Positions 54,203-63,947 of a DNA stretch of 64,000 nucleotides are shown here, piece by piece. The position numbers and the translations under genes were made by a program. Below the pieces are notes generated by a model. The model saw nothing but the letters and a program-made list of their open reading frames with translations, was not told the origin of the DNA and did no database searches. Source of the DNA: Streptomyces sp. NBC_00572 (lineage in GTDB: Bacteria > Actinomycetota > Actinomycetes > Streptomycetales > Streptomycetaceae); contig NZ_JAPENX010000001.1 of NCBI RefSeq assembly GCF_026341815.1, positions 186,001 to 250,000 of the forward strand. The letters run 5' to 3'. Each line of letters opens with the position of its first letter. The first letter of the stretch is position 1.

Positions 54203-55075
54203 GTGACGGACTCCATGGCCGACATTGAGCGCGTCGGAGTGGTGGGCTGCGGCCAGATGGGCGCGGGCATCGCAGAGGTGTGTGCCCGGAGCGGCCTTGA
54301 GGTGAAGGTCGCCGAGACCACCGGCGAGGCGCTGGAGATCGGCCGCACACGGCTCTACAACTCGCTGGCGAAGGCCGCCGAACGCGGCAAGATCAGCGAG
54401 GAGGAGCGGGACGCGACGCTCGCCCGCCTCAGCTTCACCACCGACCTGGGCGAGTTCGCCGACCGCGACCTCGTCATCGAGGCGGTCGTGGAGAACGAGC
54501 AGGTCAAGACCGAGATCTTCCAGATCCTCGACCAGGTGATGACCCGGCCGGACGCCATCCTGGCCTCGAACACCTCCTCCATCCCGCTGGTGAAGCTGGC
54601 CGTGGCGACCTCCCGCCCCGACCACGTCATCGGCATCCACTTCTTCAACCCGGCCCCGGTGCAGAAGCTCGTCGAGCTGATCCCGGCCCTCACCACCTCC
54701 GAGGGCACGATCAGCCGCGCCCAGGCCTTCGCCGAGAAGGCCCTCGGCAAGCACGCGATCCGCGCGCAGGACCGCTCCGGCTTCGTGGTCAACGCCCTGC
54801 TCGTGCCGTATCTGCTCTCCGCGATCCGGATGTTCGAGTCGGGCATCGCGAGCCGCGACGACATCGACAACGGCATGGAGTTCGGCTGCGCCCACCCGAT
54901 GGGCCCTCTGAAGCTCTCGGACCTGATCGGTCTGGACACGATCGCCTCGATCGCCGACTCGATGTACGCCGAGTTCAAGGAGCCGCTGTACGCCGCTCCC
55001 CCGCTGCTCCAGCGCATGGTGGACGCGGGCCGGCTCGGCCGGAAGACGGGCTCGGGCTTCTACCCGTACGCCTGA
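54203..55075 (+). CDS. 3-hydroxybutyryl-CoA dehydrogenase
   Basis: A protein of 290 residues from GTG 54203 (AAAGG 6 nt upstream); ATG 54215 is an alternative that keeps the fold. The NAD loop is VGVVGCGQMGAGIAEV. Catalytic and substrate motifs are ASNTSSIPL, GIHFFNPAPVQKLVELI (catalytic His), RSGFVVNALLVPYL and HPMGPLKLSDLIGLD. It oxidises (S)-3-hydroxybutyryl-CoA in beta-oxidation or butyryl-CoA metabolism, and supplies ethylmalonyl-CoA pathway intermediates in streptomycetes. It stands alone with a terminator. Confidence 0.93.
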   Translation: MTDSMADIERVGVVGCGQMGAGIAEVCARSGLEVKVAETTGEALEIGRTRLYNSLAKAAERGKISEEERDATLARLSFTTDLGEFADRDLVIEAVVENEQVKTEIFQILDQVMTRPDAILASNTSSIPLVKLAVATSRPDHVIGIHFFNPAPVQKLVELIPALTTSEGTISRAQAFAEKALGKHAIRAQDRSGFVVNALLVPYLLSAIRMFESGIASRDDIDNGMEFGCAHPMGPLKLSDLIGLDTIASIADSMYAEFKEPLYAAPPLLQRMVDAGRLGRKTGSGFYPYA

Positions 55076-55088
55076 TCTCCCCAGGACC

Positions 55089-55128
55089 CCGGACGGCCCG
55101 TACACACGCACAGGTACGGGCCGTCCGG
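55089..55128. terminator. Bidirectional terminator
   Basis: Perfect 15-bp arms ccggacggcccgtac/gtacgggccgtccgg, 10-nt loop, between the converging dehydrogenase and NUDIX genes. Confidence 0.88.
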
Positions 55129-55147
55129 CATGTCCGCGGCCAGGAGG

Positions 55148-55744
55148 TCAGCCCAGCCGCAGATGGTGGAGCATCAGCAGCCCGGCGGCCATGTTGGCGG
55201 CCGGGATCTCGCCCCGGGCGATCATGTCGGGGACCTGTTTCAGCGGCACCCAGGCCCGCCGTGAGGACTCGAAGGCGTCCTCGGGCGGTCCGGTGTACGT
55301 GGCCTGCTCGGCCCAGTAGAGGTGGTGGCGGGCGTCGGTGAGGCCGTTGGACGGCTCGACGGTGAGGAGATGGCGCAGCGGCCCCGGCCGCCAGCCGGTC
55401 TCCTCCTCCATCTCGCGGGCGGCGGCGGCCTCGATGTCCTCGCCGTCCTCGACGACACCGGCGGCCAGTTCCCAGCCCCAGCTGTCGGTGATGAAGCGAT
55501 GGCGCCAGAGCATCAGGACTTCGTCGGCCTCGTTGAGGGCGGTCGCGACGGCGACCGGACGGAGCCGGATCAGATAGTGGTCGAGGTGGCGGCCGTCCGG
55601 GAGTTCGACGTCCGCGAGGTTCACCCGGAACCAGCGATTCTCATAGACAGAGCGTTCGCTCAGTTTCGTCCACTGCACGTTCTTGCCACCTTCCGACTGG
55701 TCGGTGCTTGTTTGGTGGCAATATCGCAGCAGTTCGATGCTCAC
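55148..55744 (-). CDS. NUDIX hydrolase
   Basis: A protein of 198 residues. The NUDIX box is GVVEDGEDIEAAAAREMEEETGW (about 94-116), matching Gx5Ex7REUxEExGU. The flanks resemble ADP-ribose pyrophosphatase-like members (YENRWFRVNLADVELPDGRHLDHYLIRLRPVAV, LLTVEPSNGLTDARHHLYWAE). I start it at GTG 55744, which overlaps the stop of the NsdA-like gene by 4 bp (GTGA). A GTG at 55678 with GGAAGG upstream is an alternative. Coupling to a developmental regulator suggests that its nucleotide substrate may have a signalling role, but this is inference. Confidence 0.88.
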   Translation of the reverse strand: MSIELLRYCHQTSTDQSEGGKNVQWTKLSERSVYENRWFRVNLADVELPDGRHLDHYLIRLRPVAVATALNEADEVLMLWRHRFITDSWGWELAAGVVEDGEDIEAAAAREMEEETGWRPGPLRHLLTVEPSNGLTDARHHLYWAEQATYTGPPEDAFESSRRAWVPLKQVPDMIARGEIPAANMAAGLLMLHHLRLG

Positions 55745-57081
55745 AGGGGAACGCGTAGCGCCCCGTCAATAAGAGCCGCCGCCTCCCGGGCATCACCTCC
55801 ACCGCTCGCGAGGAGGTGCTCCCGCACCTGCCGCAGCCGGTCCCGCAGCCGCCGCGACTCCATCCCCCGCGCCCGCTCGGTCATCTCGACGGCCGTACGC
55901 GCCGCCCCGTCCACCTCCCCCCGCCGCAGCTCGATCTGACACAGCATGGCGAGCCGGTGCACCCGGCCCCGGTCGTGCGAGGGCGTCCCGACCGCCATCG
56001 ACGCGTGCTCATGGGCGGCGGCGAGATCACCCAGACTGAGCAAGGCCTCGGCGACCTGGACGTTGACGAGCCCCGGCTGGACGTAGCCCGTCTCCGCCGG
56101 TTCGTCCCCCGGGCTGATCCGCTCCGCCGCGTTCTCGGCCCGCCGGATACAGGCCAACGCGGCCGCCCCGTCGCCCAGATGCGCGTACGCCTTCGCCTGC
56201 ATCGCCGTCAGATCGGCGGCGAGCGCCGGAGTGATCTGCCGTCCGGCCGCCCGCAGCGCCGCCTCCGCGAACGCCACCGCCTGCCGGTACTCCCCCATGA
56301 ACAGCGACTGGTTGACGAGGAGCGCGATCACATAGGCGCCGAGCCCCCGGTCCCCGCTCGCCTTCGCGAGCCGCAGCGCCTGGTGGAAATAGCGCTGGGC
56401 GAGACCGTGCGCATCGGCGTCGTACGCGCAGATGCCGGCCACCGCCACCAGTCCGCCGGTGGCCCGGTGCAGCCGCCGGCCGAGGGCATCGCTGTACGAG
56501 CCCCGCAGCAGCGGCGCGGTCTCGGTGGTGAGGAAGCCGACGATCCGGGCGCGGGTCGCGATGCCCCCGGCCTTGCGGTACATCTGCTCGTAGTGCGAAC
56601 GAGCGGCGCTCAGCACGCTGATGTCGGCGGCGGAGACCGTCGTCCGGCCCGCGCGGGAGACGTCCACGTCCTCCGGCGGGTTCTCCCACTCCCACACTGG
56701 CATCACCGCCGGGGTCCCGGTCACGGCGGGAGCGGCCACTATGTGCGGCCGCTGCTGCTCGTCGGAGCGCCACAGGGCGGCCGCCCGCTCCACGAACCCG
56801 CAGAGCGGCGAACCGACCGCGAGGACGGGCCCGTCCGGCATCCCGAAGCCGATGTCGTCCAGGGTCACCTGCCGGTGCAGCCGCGCGGCGAGCACCTCGC
56901 AGATCAGGTCGGGCACCTGGCCGCGCGGCCGCTGGCCCTTCAACCAGCGGGCCACGGCGGTGTGTTCGTAGCGCAGGGTGAGACCCCTGGTCCGGCCCGC
57001 CCGGTTCACATGGGCGGCAAGGCCGGCGTTCGAGACACCCGCTTCGTCGAGCAGGGCGTCGAGCAAGGTGTTGGGCTGCAT
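55741..57081 (-). CDS. NsdA-like HTH-TPR developmental regulator
   Basis: A protein of 446 residues. The N-terminus (MQPNTLLDALLDEAGVSNAGLAAHVNRAGRTRGLTLRYEHTAVARWLKGQRPRG) is a divergent Xre-like helix-turn-helix. The middle and C-terminus are tetratricopeptide-type helices (GLAQRYFHQALRLAKASGDRGLGAYVIALLVNQSLFMGEYRQAVAFAEAAL, LSLGDLAAAHEHASMAVG). This is the build of Streptomyces NsdA/NsdB and related regulators, some of which delay sporulation and antibiotic production. TACGCT at 57124-57119 is a candidate -10, 38 bp upstream. The NUDIX gene overlaps its stop. Confidence 0.85.
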   Translation of the reverse strand: MQPNTLLDALLDEAGVSNAGLAAHVNRAGRTRGLTLRYEHTAVARWLKGQRPRGQVPDLICEVLAARLHRQVTLDDIGFGMPDGPVLAVGSPLCGFVERAAALWRSDEQQRPHIVAAPAVTGTPAVMPVWEWENPPEDVDVSRAGRTTVSAADISVLSAARSHYEQMYRKAGGIATRARIVGFLTTETAPLLRGSYSDALGRRLHRATGGLVAVAGICAYDADAHGLAQRYFHQALRLAKASGDRGLGAYVIALLVNQSLFMGEYRQAVAFAEAALRAAGRQITPALAADLTAMQAKAYAHLGDGAAALACIRRAENAAERISPGDEPAETGYVQPGLVNVQVAEALLSLGDLAAAHEHASMAVGTPSHDRGRVHRLAMLCQIELRRGEVDGAARTAVEMTERARGMESRRLRDRLRQVREHLLASGGGDAREAAALIDGALRVPL

Positions 57082-57116
57082 GACCGCTCCGGTCGCTCGG
57101 CTCGAGCTCGGTGAAC

Positions 57117-57308
57117 TCAGCGTAGCGGTGGCCGATTTCGTACGGGCCGAACCACTGCGGAGAACCCCCTTCGGGTCAACCCCCGCACGACGGCGCCGGC
57201 CAGGAACGGGACGATTTCGCACGGGGTGTGAATGAAGTACTCGTTCTCCCGGTCCGCGTACTCTGCCGTGCTCGTCCCCGTACCGCTTGACTGTGCTTCT
57301 CGCCGCAA
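57117..57308 (-). CDS. Candidate small ORF upstream of the NsdA-like gene
   Basis: A 63-codon frame whose only in-frame start in this stretch is a TTG at 57308. The middle part reads TSTAEYADRENEYFIHTPCE and then IVPFLAGAVVRG, with the GC-rich third positions expected of coding Streptomyces DNA and a clear mix of acidic and hydrophobic residues. No SD is seen. It ends 36 bp before the regulator's ATG. No homolog known to me; it may instead be promoter DNA. The rest of 57082-57432 holds no other feature. Confidence 0.25.
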   Translation of the reverse strand: MRREAQSSGTGTSTAEYADRENEYFIHTPCEIVPFLAGAVVRGLTRRGFSAVVRPVRNRPPLR

Positions 57309-57432
57309 GGCGACGACCGGGCCGCCGGCTCCCCCCTCAAACAGTGCGGCCGCCCGGTCAGCGTCGCCCGCCCCGCTGATCTGCCCGACACTCCGTGGCG
57401 GGGCGGGCGACGCCGGCCCCGACCTCCTCCGC

Positions 57433-58500
57433 TCAACAGTGGGAGGAGGGGGCGGGCCGGGGGCGGCGCAGCCCGGGTTCGGCGGGCTGCGCCGGCACCC
57501 GGACACGGTCGTTGCGTACGACCAGCAGCGCGACGTCGTCGCCGAGCCGGCCGCCCGTGTGGTGCAGCAGAGCGGTGTGCACCCGGCGGACCAGCGCGGC
57601 GGGCGCCTCTCCGGACATCCCGGCCAGCGCGGTGTCGAGCGCGAAGAACCGGCCACGGTGGTCGCGGGCCTCCTCCGCGCCGTCGGTGTGCAGGACGAGG
57701 GTCTCGCCGGGCATCAGCCAGGCCGCGGTGTACGGCGCGAGGACGCCGGGCAGCGGCAGGACGCCCAGCGGGGGCAGCGGATCGCCGACCGGGAGCCGTT
57801 CCACCGTCCGCCCGAGCCGGTACGGGCCGGGGTGGCCGCAGTTGAGCACGGAGAGCCGCCCGTCCGACCGGACTTCCAGGAGCAGCAGGGTCACGAACTC
57901 CTCCGCCGCGGGATGCGCGGGCTCCACCCCCGACCTCGCCGGGTGCTCGTCCCGCGCCCGCTCCCGCAGATGCCGCTCCAGCGCCCGCTCGAGACGCCGC
58001 AGCACCCCACCGAGTTCGGCCTCGTCGTGGGCGGCCTCGCGAAAGCTCCCCAGCACGGCGACCACCGCACCGAGGGCGGCGAGACCGTGCCCCCGGACGT
58101 CCCCGATGACGATCCGCACACCGTAGGGGGTGGCCACCGCCTCGTACAGATCCCCGCCGACGGAAGCGCCCCGGGAGGCGGACAACTGCCCGGCGGCCAG
58201 CGCGAGTCCGTCGAGGCGGGCGGGCGGCGGGCGCAGCAGCACCTGCTGGGTGGCGTCCGCGACGGCCCGCACGGCCGCCAGCTCCCGCGCGAACCCGCGC
58301 CGCAGACCGAGCACGAGACCGGTCCCGACGGTGAGGAAGACGACACTCGTGGCGATCCTCATGGGCAGCCCCGGCTGCCGGGCCAGCGGACAGCCGAACT
58401 TCCACGCCACGGCCACCGCACCCCACACGGTGGGAAGAGCCAGCGGGCCCAGCCGGCGGAGCCGGGAGCCATCGGAGACGAACGACCTCGTACGGATCAT
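57433..58500 (-). CDS. Membrane-anchored PP2C/SpoIIE-type phosphatase
   Basis: A protein of 355 residues from ATG 58500 (GGAAGGG 7 nt upstream). One or two membrane spans (about 18-36 and 48-66) are followed by a short helix and the PP2C-like domain from about 85: GASVGGDLYEAVATPYGVRIVIGDVRGHGLAALGAV holds the first metal-binding Asp pair, HTDGAEEARDHRG and GGRLGDDVALLVV the later ones. SpoIIE-type phosphatases act on anti-anti-sigma factors or other phosphoproteins. No GAF, PAS or kinase domain is attached and no anti-sigma partner is adjacent. Confidence 0.9.
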   Translation of the reverse strand: MIRTRSFVSDGSRLRRLGPLALPTVWGAVAVAWKFGCPLARQPGLPMRIATSVVFLTVGTGLVLGLRRGFARELAAVRAVADATQQVLLRPPPARLDGLALAAGQLSASRGASVGGDLYEAVATPYGVRIVIGDVRGHGLAALGAVVAVLGSFREAAHDEAELGGVLRRLERALERHLRERARDEHPARSGVEPAHPAAEEFVTLLLLEVRSDGRLSVLNCGHPGPYRLGRTVERLPVGDPLPPLGVLPLPGVLAPYTAAWLMPGETLVLHTDGAEEARDHRGRFFALDTALAGMSGEAPAALVRRVHTALLHHTGGRLGDDVALLVVRNDRVRVPAQPAEPGLRRPRPAPSSHC

Positions 58501-58839
58501 GCACGGCCCTTCCCGAGCCCCGACAGCGCCCGAAGGCCCTGCGGCACACAGGTCCGCCCCTGCGGCCGCGTCGATTCTGCCGACCGGGCACCCCGCCGGG
58601 GAACACCCCCGGACGATCTCACCCGAAGGAGTGAGCACCCCCCACGCGCCGCCCTCCGCCAGGGCTCCGCCACGCGCACGCGTGGTCGGGCCCCGAGCGG
58701 ACGACCGACCATGACAGGGGGTCGGCGTCTGCGACCGGCCGCGCGACCTGGTGCGCGAGCGTGCGGCGGAAGGCCGGCTCGGCCATCTCGATTCTGTTCG
58801 TCGGACACCGGATGTCCGCCTGATCGGCTCCGGAACGGC
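58501..58839. other. 339-bp region without a gene
   Basis: Lies between the phosphatase start and the pheT terminator. No convincing ORF. ggaca-ccgga-tgtcc near 58803 is a small perfect hairpin and the region upstream of the phosphatase is Pro-codon-like GC-rich DNA. Nothing else seen. Confidence 0.4.
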
Positions 58840-58876
58840 GGAGGGCCGCCCCGGGGAATCCCCGGGGCGGCCCTCC
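58840..58876 (-). terminator. pheST operon terminator
   Basis: Perfect 17-bp arms ggagggccgccccgggg/ccccggggcggccctcc with a 3-nt loop, 24 bp past the pheT stop. The strongest hairpin in the window. Confidence 0.92.
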
Positions 58877-58899
58877 TGGTGCTGTTTCCGCTACGGCGC

Positions 58900-61428
58900 T
58901 CAGGCGCCGCGCAGGACGGCGCCCGTGCGCTCGGACGCCAGGGCCACGGCCGCGTCGCGGGCCGCGGTGGCCTCGTCGACGGTGAGCGTGCGGTCCTCGG
59001 CGCGGAACTTCAGCGCGTACGCCAGGGACTTGGTGCCCTCGTCGAGCTGGTCGCCGGTGTAGACGTCGAACAGCCGGATGGACTCCAGGAGTTCACCCGC
59101 GCCCTCGGCGAGGGCGGCCTCGACCTCGGCGGCCGGGACGTCGTCCGCGACGACCAGGGCGACGTCCTGGGTGGCGACCGGGAAGGAGGAGATACGGGGG
59201 GCCTTGAGCGGGCCCTCGTTCGCCTTCTCCAGGAGGTCCAGGTCGATCTCCATCGCGCAGGCGCGGGCCGGCAGGCCGAACGCCTTCACCACGCGCGGGT
59301 GGAGCTCGCCGGCGTGGCCGACGAGGACCTTCTCGCCGTCCACCTCGACGTGGAACGCGGCGCAGCGGCCCGGGTGCCACGGGGCGTGCTGGTCGGCGCT
59401 GATGATCAGCTCGACGCCCGCCTCGGCGGCCACGGTCCGACCGGCCTCGACCGCGTCCGCCCAGTCGGACGGACGGCCCTTGCCCCACCAGCCGGCCTGC
59501 TCGCGCGCACCGGCGAGGACGACGGCGGCGCGGCGCGGCTGCGCGGGCAGCGCGGCGTTGACCTCGGCGATCTCGGCGTCGCTGGGGCGGCGGTCGACGG
59601 GCAGCCGGACGGCGACGCCGGGCTGTCCCTCCGGCCGGAAGACCAGACCGGTCTCGAAGAGCGCCAGGTCGTGGCTGCCGCGGCTGTCGTTCCGGCGGAG
59701 CGCACCGAGCAGGCCCGGGAGCAGCGTCGTACGGAGCGCGGGCTCCTCGTCCGAGAGCGGGTTGACCAGCTTCACGAGCCGACGACGGGCGTCGTCCGCG
59801 TCGAGACCGAGGTTGTCGAGGGCCTGCTCGCCGATGAACGGGTAGTTCAGTGCCTCGACGTAGCCGGCGCCGGCCAGCGCGCGGCCCACCCGGCGGTGGA
59901 CGCGCTGGCGCTCGGTGAGCCCGCGGCCGGCCGGGGGCTTGGGCAGCGTGGAGGGCAGGTTCTCGTAGCCCTCCAGCCGGATGACCTCTTCGGCGAGGTC
60001 GTTCGGCTCGTTGAGGTCGGGGCGCCACGAGGGCACGGTGACGACGAGCTCGTCCTGGCCGTAGACGTCGCAGCCGACCTCCTGGAGGCGGCGGACGACG
60101 GTCTCGCGGCCGTAGTCGACGCCCGCGACCTTGTCCGGGTGGTTCGCCGGCATGGTGATCGTGCGCGGCGCGGACGGGGCGCTGATCTCGGTGACGCCGG
60201 CCTCTGCCGTGCCGCCCGCGAGCAGCACGAGCAGGTCGACGCAGCGCTGCGCGGCGGCCGCGGCGGCCTGCGGGTCGACGCCGCGCTCGAAGCGCTTGGA
60301 CGCCTCGGAGGACAGCTTGTGGCGGCGCGCGGTGCGGGCGATCGAGATCGCGTCGAAGTGCGCGGCCTCGATGACGACCTCGGAGCTGCCGGTGACGATC
60401 CCGGTCTCCGGGTCGGTCTCCGGGTCGGAGATCTCCGTGTTGGCACCGCCCATGACGCCCGCGATGCCGATCGGACCGCGGTTGTCGGTGATGACGAGGT
60501 CGGCGGCGTCCAGGACGCGCACGGTGCCGTCGAGGGTGGTGATCTTCTCGCCCGCCTCGGCACGACGGACCCCGATCGGGCCGTCGAGACGGCTGCGGTC
60601 GTAGGCGTGGATCGGCTGACCGAGCTCCAGCATCACGTAGTTGGTGACGTCGACGGCCAGCGAGATCGGACGCATGCCGGCCTTCTGGAGGCGGCGGCGC
60701 AGCCAGATCGGGGACCGGGCCTCGGGCTGCAGACCGACGACCGTACGCGCGGTGAAGCGGTCGCAGCCGATCGGGTCGGTGACCCGGACCGGGTAGCCGT
60801 AGGAGTTCGGCGCGGGCACGTCGAGGAGCGCCGGGTCGCGCAGCGGCAGGCCGTACGCGGTGGCGGTCTCGCGGGCGACGCCGCGCATCGAGAGGCAGTA
60901 GCCGCGGTCCGGGGTGACGGCGATGTCGAGGACCTCGTCGTACAGCTCCAGGAGCTTCGTGGCGTCGATGCCGATCTCGAGCTCGGGCGGCAGCACGATG
61001 ATGCCGTGCGTGCCGTCGTCGCCCATGCCGAGCTCGTCGCCGGAGCAGATCATGCCCCGGGAGACCCGGCCGTACGTCTTGCGCTCGGCGATCCGGAAGT
61101 CACCGGGGAGGACGGCGCCGGGCAGGGCCACGACGACCTTGTCGCCGACGGCGAAGTTCCGGGCGCCGCAGATGATCTCCTGGGGCTCGCCGGTGCCGTT
61201 GGCCTGGCCGACGTCGACGGTGCAGAAGCGGATGGGCTTCTTGAACTCCGTCAGTTCCTCGATGGTGAGGACCTTGCCGACCACCAGCGGGCCGGTCAGG
61301 CCGGCGCCGAGCTGCTCGACGGTCTCGACCTCGAGGCCTGCCGAAATGAGCTTGGCCTGGACGTCGCGGCCGGTCTCCGTCGCCGGCAGGTCGACGTACT
61401 CCCGCAGCCAAGAAAGCGGGACCCGCAT
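58900..61428 (-). CDS. pheT: Phenylalanyl-tRNA synthetase beta subunit
   Basis: A protein of 842 residues with all domains. The tRNA-binding EMAP-like domain (about 40-150, [26 protein letters not shown]), B3/B4 editing domain ([17 protein letters not shown], ... [15 protein letters not shown]), B5 (about 410-480), the synthetase-like core and the C-terminal anticodon-binding FDX-ACB domain ([26 protein letters not shown]) are all in order. It pairs with PheS as (alpha-beta)2 to charge tRNA-Phe. The ATG overlaps the pheS stop by 1 bp. Confidence 0.98.
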   Translation of the reverse strand: MRVPLSWLREYVDLPATETGRDVQAKLISAGLEVETVEQLGAGLTGPLVVGKVLTIEELTEFKKPIRFCTVDVGQANGTGEPQEIICGARNFAVGDKVVVALPGAVLPGDFRIAERKTYGRVSRGMICSGDELGMGDDGTHGIIVLPPELEIGIDATKLLELYDEVLDIAVTPDRGYCLSMRGVARETATAYGLPLRDPALLDVPAPNSYGYPVRVTDPIGCDRFTARTVVGLQPEARSPIWLRRRLQKAGMRPISLAVDVTNYVMLELGQPIHAYDRSRLDGPIGVRRAEAGEKITTLDGTVRVLDAADLVITDNRGPIGIAGVMGGANTEISDPETDPETGIVTGSSEVVIEAAHFDAISIARTARRHKLSSEASKRFERGVDPQAAAAAAQRCVDLLVLLAGGTAEAGVTEISAPSAPRTITMPANHPDKVAGVDYGRETVVRRLQEVGCDVYGQDELVVTVPSWRPDLNEPNDLAEEVIRLEGYENLPSTLPKPPAGRGLTERQRVHRRVGRALAGAGYVEALNYPFIGEQALDNLGLDADDARRRLVKLVNPLSDEEPALRTTLLPGLLGALRRNDSRGSHDLALFETGLVFRPEGQPGVAVRLPVDRRPSDAEIAEVNAALPAQPRRAAVVLAGAREQAGWWGKGRPSDWADAVEAGRTVAAEAGVELIISADQHAPWHPGRCAAFHVEVDGEKVLVGHAGELHPRVVKAFGLPARACAMEIDLDLLEKANEGPLKAPRISSFPVATQDVALVVADDVPAAEVEAALAEGAGELLESIRLFDVYTGDQLDEGTKSLAYALKFRAEDRTLTVDEATAARDAAVALASERTGAVLRGA

Positions 61429-62555
61429 CAGATCTCCATCCCGAACGGCCGGGTGAACCGGACGTCACCCTCGACCATGTTTCGCATGTCGTCGACGTTG
61501 TGGCGGAACATCAGCATCCGCTCGATGCCGAACCCGAAGGCGAATCCGCTGTACTTCTCGGGGTCCACACCGCAGGCGACGAGCACCTTCGGGTTGACCA
61601 TGCCGCAGCCGCCCAGCTCGATCCAGCCCTCGCTGCCGCAGGTGCGGCAGGGGCGGTCCGGGTTGCCGACGGACTCGCCGCGACAGACGTAGCAGAGCAT
61701 GTCCATCTCGGCGGACGGCTCGGTGAACGGGAAGAAGTTCGGGCGCAGCCGGGTCTTCATGTCCGGGCCGAAGAGCGCCTGGACCATGTGGTCCAGGGTG
61801 CCCTTGAGGTCGGCCATGGTCAGGCCCTCGTCGACGGCGAGCAGCTCGATCTGGTGGAAGACCGGGGTGTGCGTGGCGTCGAGCTCGTCGGTGCGGTAGA
61901 CGCGGCCGGGGCACACGACGTAGACCGGGGGCTCCCGGTCGATGAGCGTGCGGGCCTGGACCGGCGAGGTGTGCGTACGCAGCACGACACCGGACTCGTC
62001 GCCCGTGGTGCCTTCCGGCCCCTCGACGAAGAAGGTGTCCTGCATCTGGCGCGCCGGGTGGTCCGGGACGAAGTTGAGGGCGTCGAAGTTGAACCACTCC
62101 GCCTCGACCTCGGGGCCCTCGGCGACCTCGTACCCCATGGAGACGAACACGTCGGAGACGCGCTCCATGAGCGTGGTCAGCGGGTGCCGGGCGCCGGCCG
62201 GGACGCGGTCGTACGGCAGGGTGACGTCGACGGCCTCCTCGACGAGGACGCGCGCGTCACGCTCGGCCTCCAGCTCCGTCTGGCGGGCGGCGAGCGCCTT
62301 GGAGACGATGCCGCGGGCCTGGCCCACGATCTTTCCGGCGGCGGCCTTGGCCTGCGGGGGCAGGGCACCGATCTCCCGGTTGGCGAGCGCCAGCGGCGAG
62401 GTGCCACCGGTGTGCGCGGTCTTCGCGTGTGCGAGCGCGTCGAGGTCGCCCGCGGCGGCGAAGGCGGCGAGCGCCTCGTCCCGCATGCGCTCGATCTCTT
62501 CCGGTTTCAGTGCCTCGACCTCAACCGGGTCGTACGACTTATTGGGTGCGGACAT
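61428..62555 (-). CDS. pheS: Phenylalanyl-tRNA synthetase alpha subunit
   Basis: A protein of 375 residues. The N-terminal coiled coil (about 10-95) is followed by the class II catalytic core: [59 protein letters not shown] (motif 2 region), [22 protein letters not shown], and [21 protein letters not shown] (motif 3). It is first in the pheST operon. A -10 TAGACT lies about 75 bp upstream at 62634-62629. No leader peptide with Phe codons or T-box element was recognised. Confidence 0.98.
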   Translation of the reverse strand: MSAPNKSYDPVEVEALKPEEIERMRDEALAAFAAAGDLDALAHAKTAHTGGTSPLALANREIGALPPQAKAAAGKIVGQARGIVSKALAARQTELEAERDARVLVEEAVDVTLPYDRVPAGARHPLTTLMERVSDVFVSMGYEVAEGPEVEAEWFNFDALNFVPDHPARQMQDTFFVEGPEGTTGDESGVVLRTHTSPVQARTLIDREPPVYVVCPGRVYRTDELDATHTPVFHQIELLAVDEGLTMADLKGTLDHMVQALFGPDMKTRLRPNFFPFTEPSAEMDMLCYVCRGESVGNPDRPCRTCGSEGWIELGGCGMVNPKVLVACGVDPEKYSGFAFGFGIERMLMFRHNVDDMRNMVEGDVRFTRPFGMEI

Positions 62556-62628
62556 CTCTTCCCGTGCTTCCGTTGGCTTGGCTGGGCGGCCCCGCTCGAC
62601 GTCAAGGGCGCAAACGTGCCAAAGGACG

Positions 62629-62634
62629 AGTCTA
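62629..62634 (-). promoter_or_regulatory. Candidate -10 of pheST
   Basis: TAGACT on the minus strand, about 75 bp before the pheS ATG. No convincing -35 is seen; the upstream sequence is C-rich. Confidence 0.45.
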
Positions 62635-62732
62635 ACGGGGTGGGGGGATGCGAATGAGCCCGTGGGCAGGCCGGGCGGCCTCAGATCTCGCCTGATCCTG
62701 TCGGATTCCTCTCGGATTCCTGCTGGATCTCG

Positions 62733-63947
62733 TCAGATGAGATGGGCCGGGGTGCCGACGGGCAGGATAAATCGGAACTCGGCCCCGCCTCGGGGGCCCC
62801 TTCCGACGGTGATGGTTCCGCCGTGGGCCTCGACGACGCCCTTGACGATGTAGAGGCCGAGTCCGGTGCCGCCGCGCTTGCTGCCCCGCCAGAAGCGGGT
62901 GAAGACGCGGCTCATCGACTCCTCGGGGATGCCGGGGCCCTCGTCGCTCACGGTGACCTCCGTCCCCTCTTCGCCGTCGTCGCCCGTCCGGGCGGGTGCC
63001 ACCTCGATGGTGACGGTTCCGTCCCCGTGGCGCACCGCATTTTCGAGCAGGTTCCCGAGGATCTGGTCGATCTTGTCGGGGTCGGCCCAGAGCGCGGGCA
63101 GCTGGGGCCTGATCCGTACGAAGAAGCGGTCAGGGGACTGGCCGCCGGTGGTGTGCACCTGGACGTGCCGGCCGATGGCGGCGGCGATGTCGACGGGCTG
63201 GCGGCGCACTTCGAGCCGGCCGGAGTCGATCCGGGAGATGTCGAGGAGTTCGGCGATGAGCCGCTTGATGCGGCCCGCGTCGGCGTCGACGGTCTCCAGC
63301 ATCAGCCGCTTCTGCTCGTCGTTGAACCGCTCCCATTTGGCGAGGAGGGTGGCGGTGAAGCCCTTGACGGAGGTGAGCGGGGAGCGTAGTTCGTGGGCGA
63401 CGGTGGCGATGAGTTCGGCGTGGCTGCGCTCGGTGCGGCGGCGGGCCTCGGTGCCGCGCAGGCTGACCACGACCCGGCGGACCGGTCCGGTGGGGCGCTC
63501 GCGGACGTACCGGGCGGAGACGAGGACCTCACGGCCGCCGGGCAGCAGCAGATTGCGCTCGGGCTGGCCGCGGCGGGTGGCGAGTCCGCCGTACGGGTCG
63601 GTCAGGGCCCACCAGCGGCTTCCCTTGAGGTCTTCCAGGGGCAGTGCCTGGTCGAGGGGGAGGCCGAGGGCCCGGTCGCCGGGGACGGCGGTGATACGGC
63701 TGGCGGCGGCGTTGAAGCAGACGACCCGGCCGGTCTCGTCGGCGACGACGAGACCGTCGGGGAGGTCGTCGGGATGGACCCCGGCGAAAGCGTCGGACGC
63801 GGTGGACGCGTCGGAATCCTTGACCCCGTCGGAGTCGGTGGCCCCGTCCGCGCCCGGCGATTCCTGTGCGCCCGGGTCCGGCGGCGGCTCCGGGGCGTGC
63901 GGCGCGGCGCTCCGTGCCTGTGCGGGACTGTCCGTGCCGACCGTCAT
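62733..63947 (-). CDS. PAS-domain sensor histidine kinase
   Basis: A protein of 404 residues. After 55 disordered residues rich in Pro/Asp/Ser comes a PAS domain (about 60-165: DLPDGLVVADETGRVVCFNAAASRI). HisKA follows with H-box AELIATVAHELRSPLTSVKGF (about 180-200). HATPase motifs are NLLENAVRHG (N), VSDEGPGIPEES (G1), FTRFWRGSKRGGTGLGLYIVKGVVEAHGG (F and G2). No membrane span is found, so it is a cytoplasmic kinase sensing an internal signal. No response regulator is within the window; one could lie beyond 64000. ATG 63947. Confidence 0.93.
   Translation of the reverse strand: MTVGTDSPAQARSAAPHAPEPPPDPGAQESPGADGATDSDGVKDSDASTASDAFAGVHPDDLPDGLVVADETGRVVCFNAAASRITAVPGDRALGLPLDQALPLEDLKGSRWWALTDPYGGLATRRGQPERNLLLPGGREVLVSARYVRERPTGPVRRVVVSLRGTEARRRTERSHAELIATVAHELRSPLTSVKGFTATLLAKWERFNDEQKRLMLETVDADAGRIKRLIAELLDISRIDSGRLEVRRQPVDIAAAIGRHVQVHTTGGQSPDRFFVRIRPQLPALWADPDKIDQILGNLLENAVRHGDGTVTIEVAPARTGDDGEEGTEVTVSDEGPGIPEESMSRVFTRFWRGSKRGGTGLGLYIVKGVVEAHGGTITVGRGPRGGAEFRFILPVGTPAHLI

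Noticed and set aside
57232-61692. A 1486-codon open frame on the plus strand opposite pheT and the phosphatase
   Set aside because: It is antisense to pheT, whose protein is unmistakable over its full length. In very GC-rich DNA, stop codons are rare in the frame opposite GC3-biased genes. Its translation is Arg/Gly/Asp-rich without motifs.
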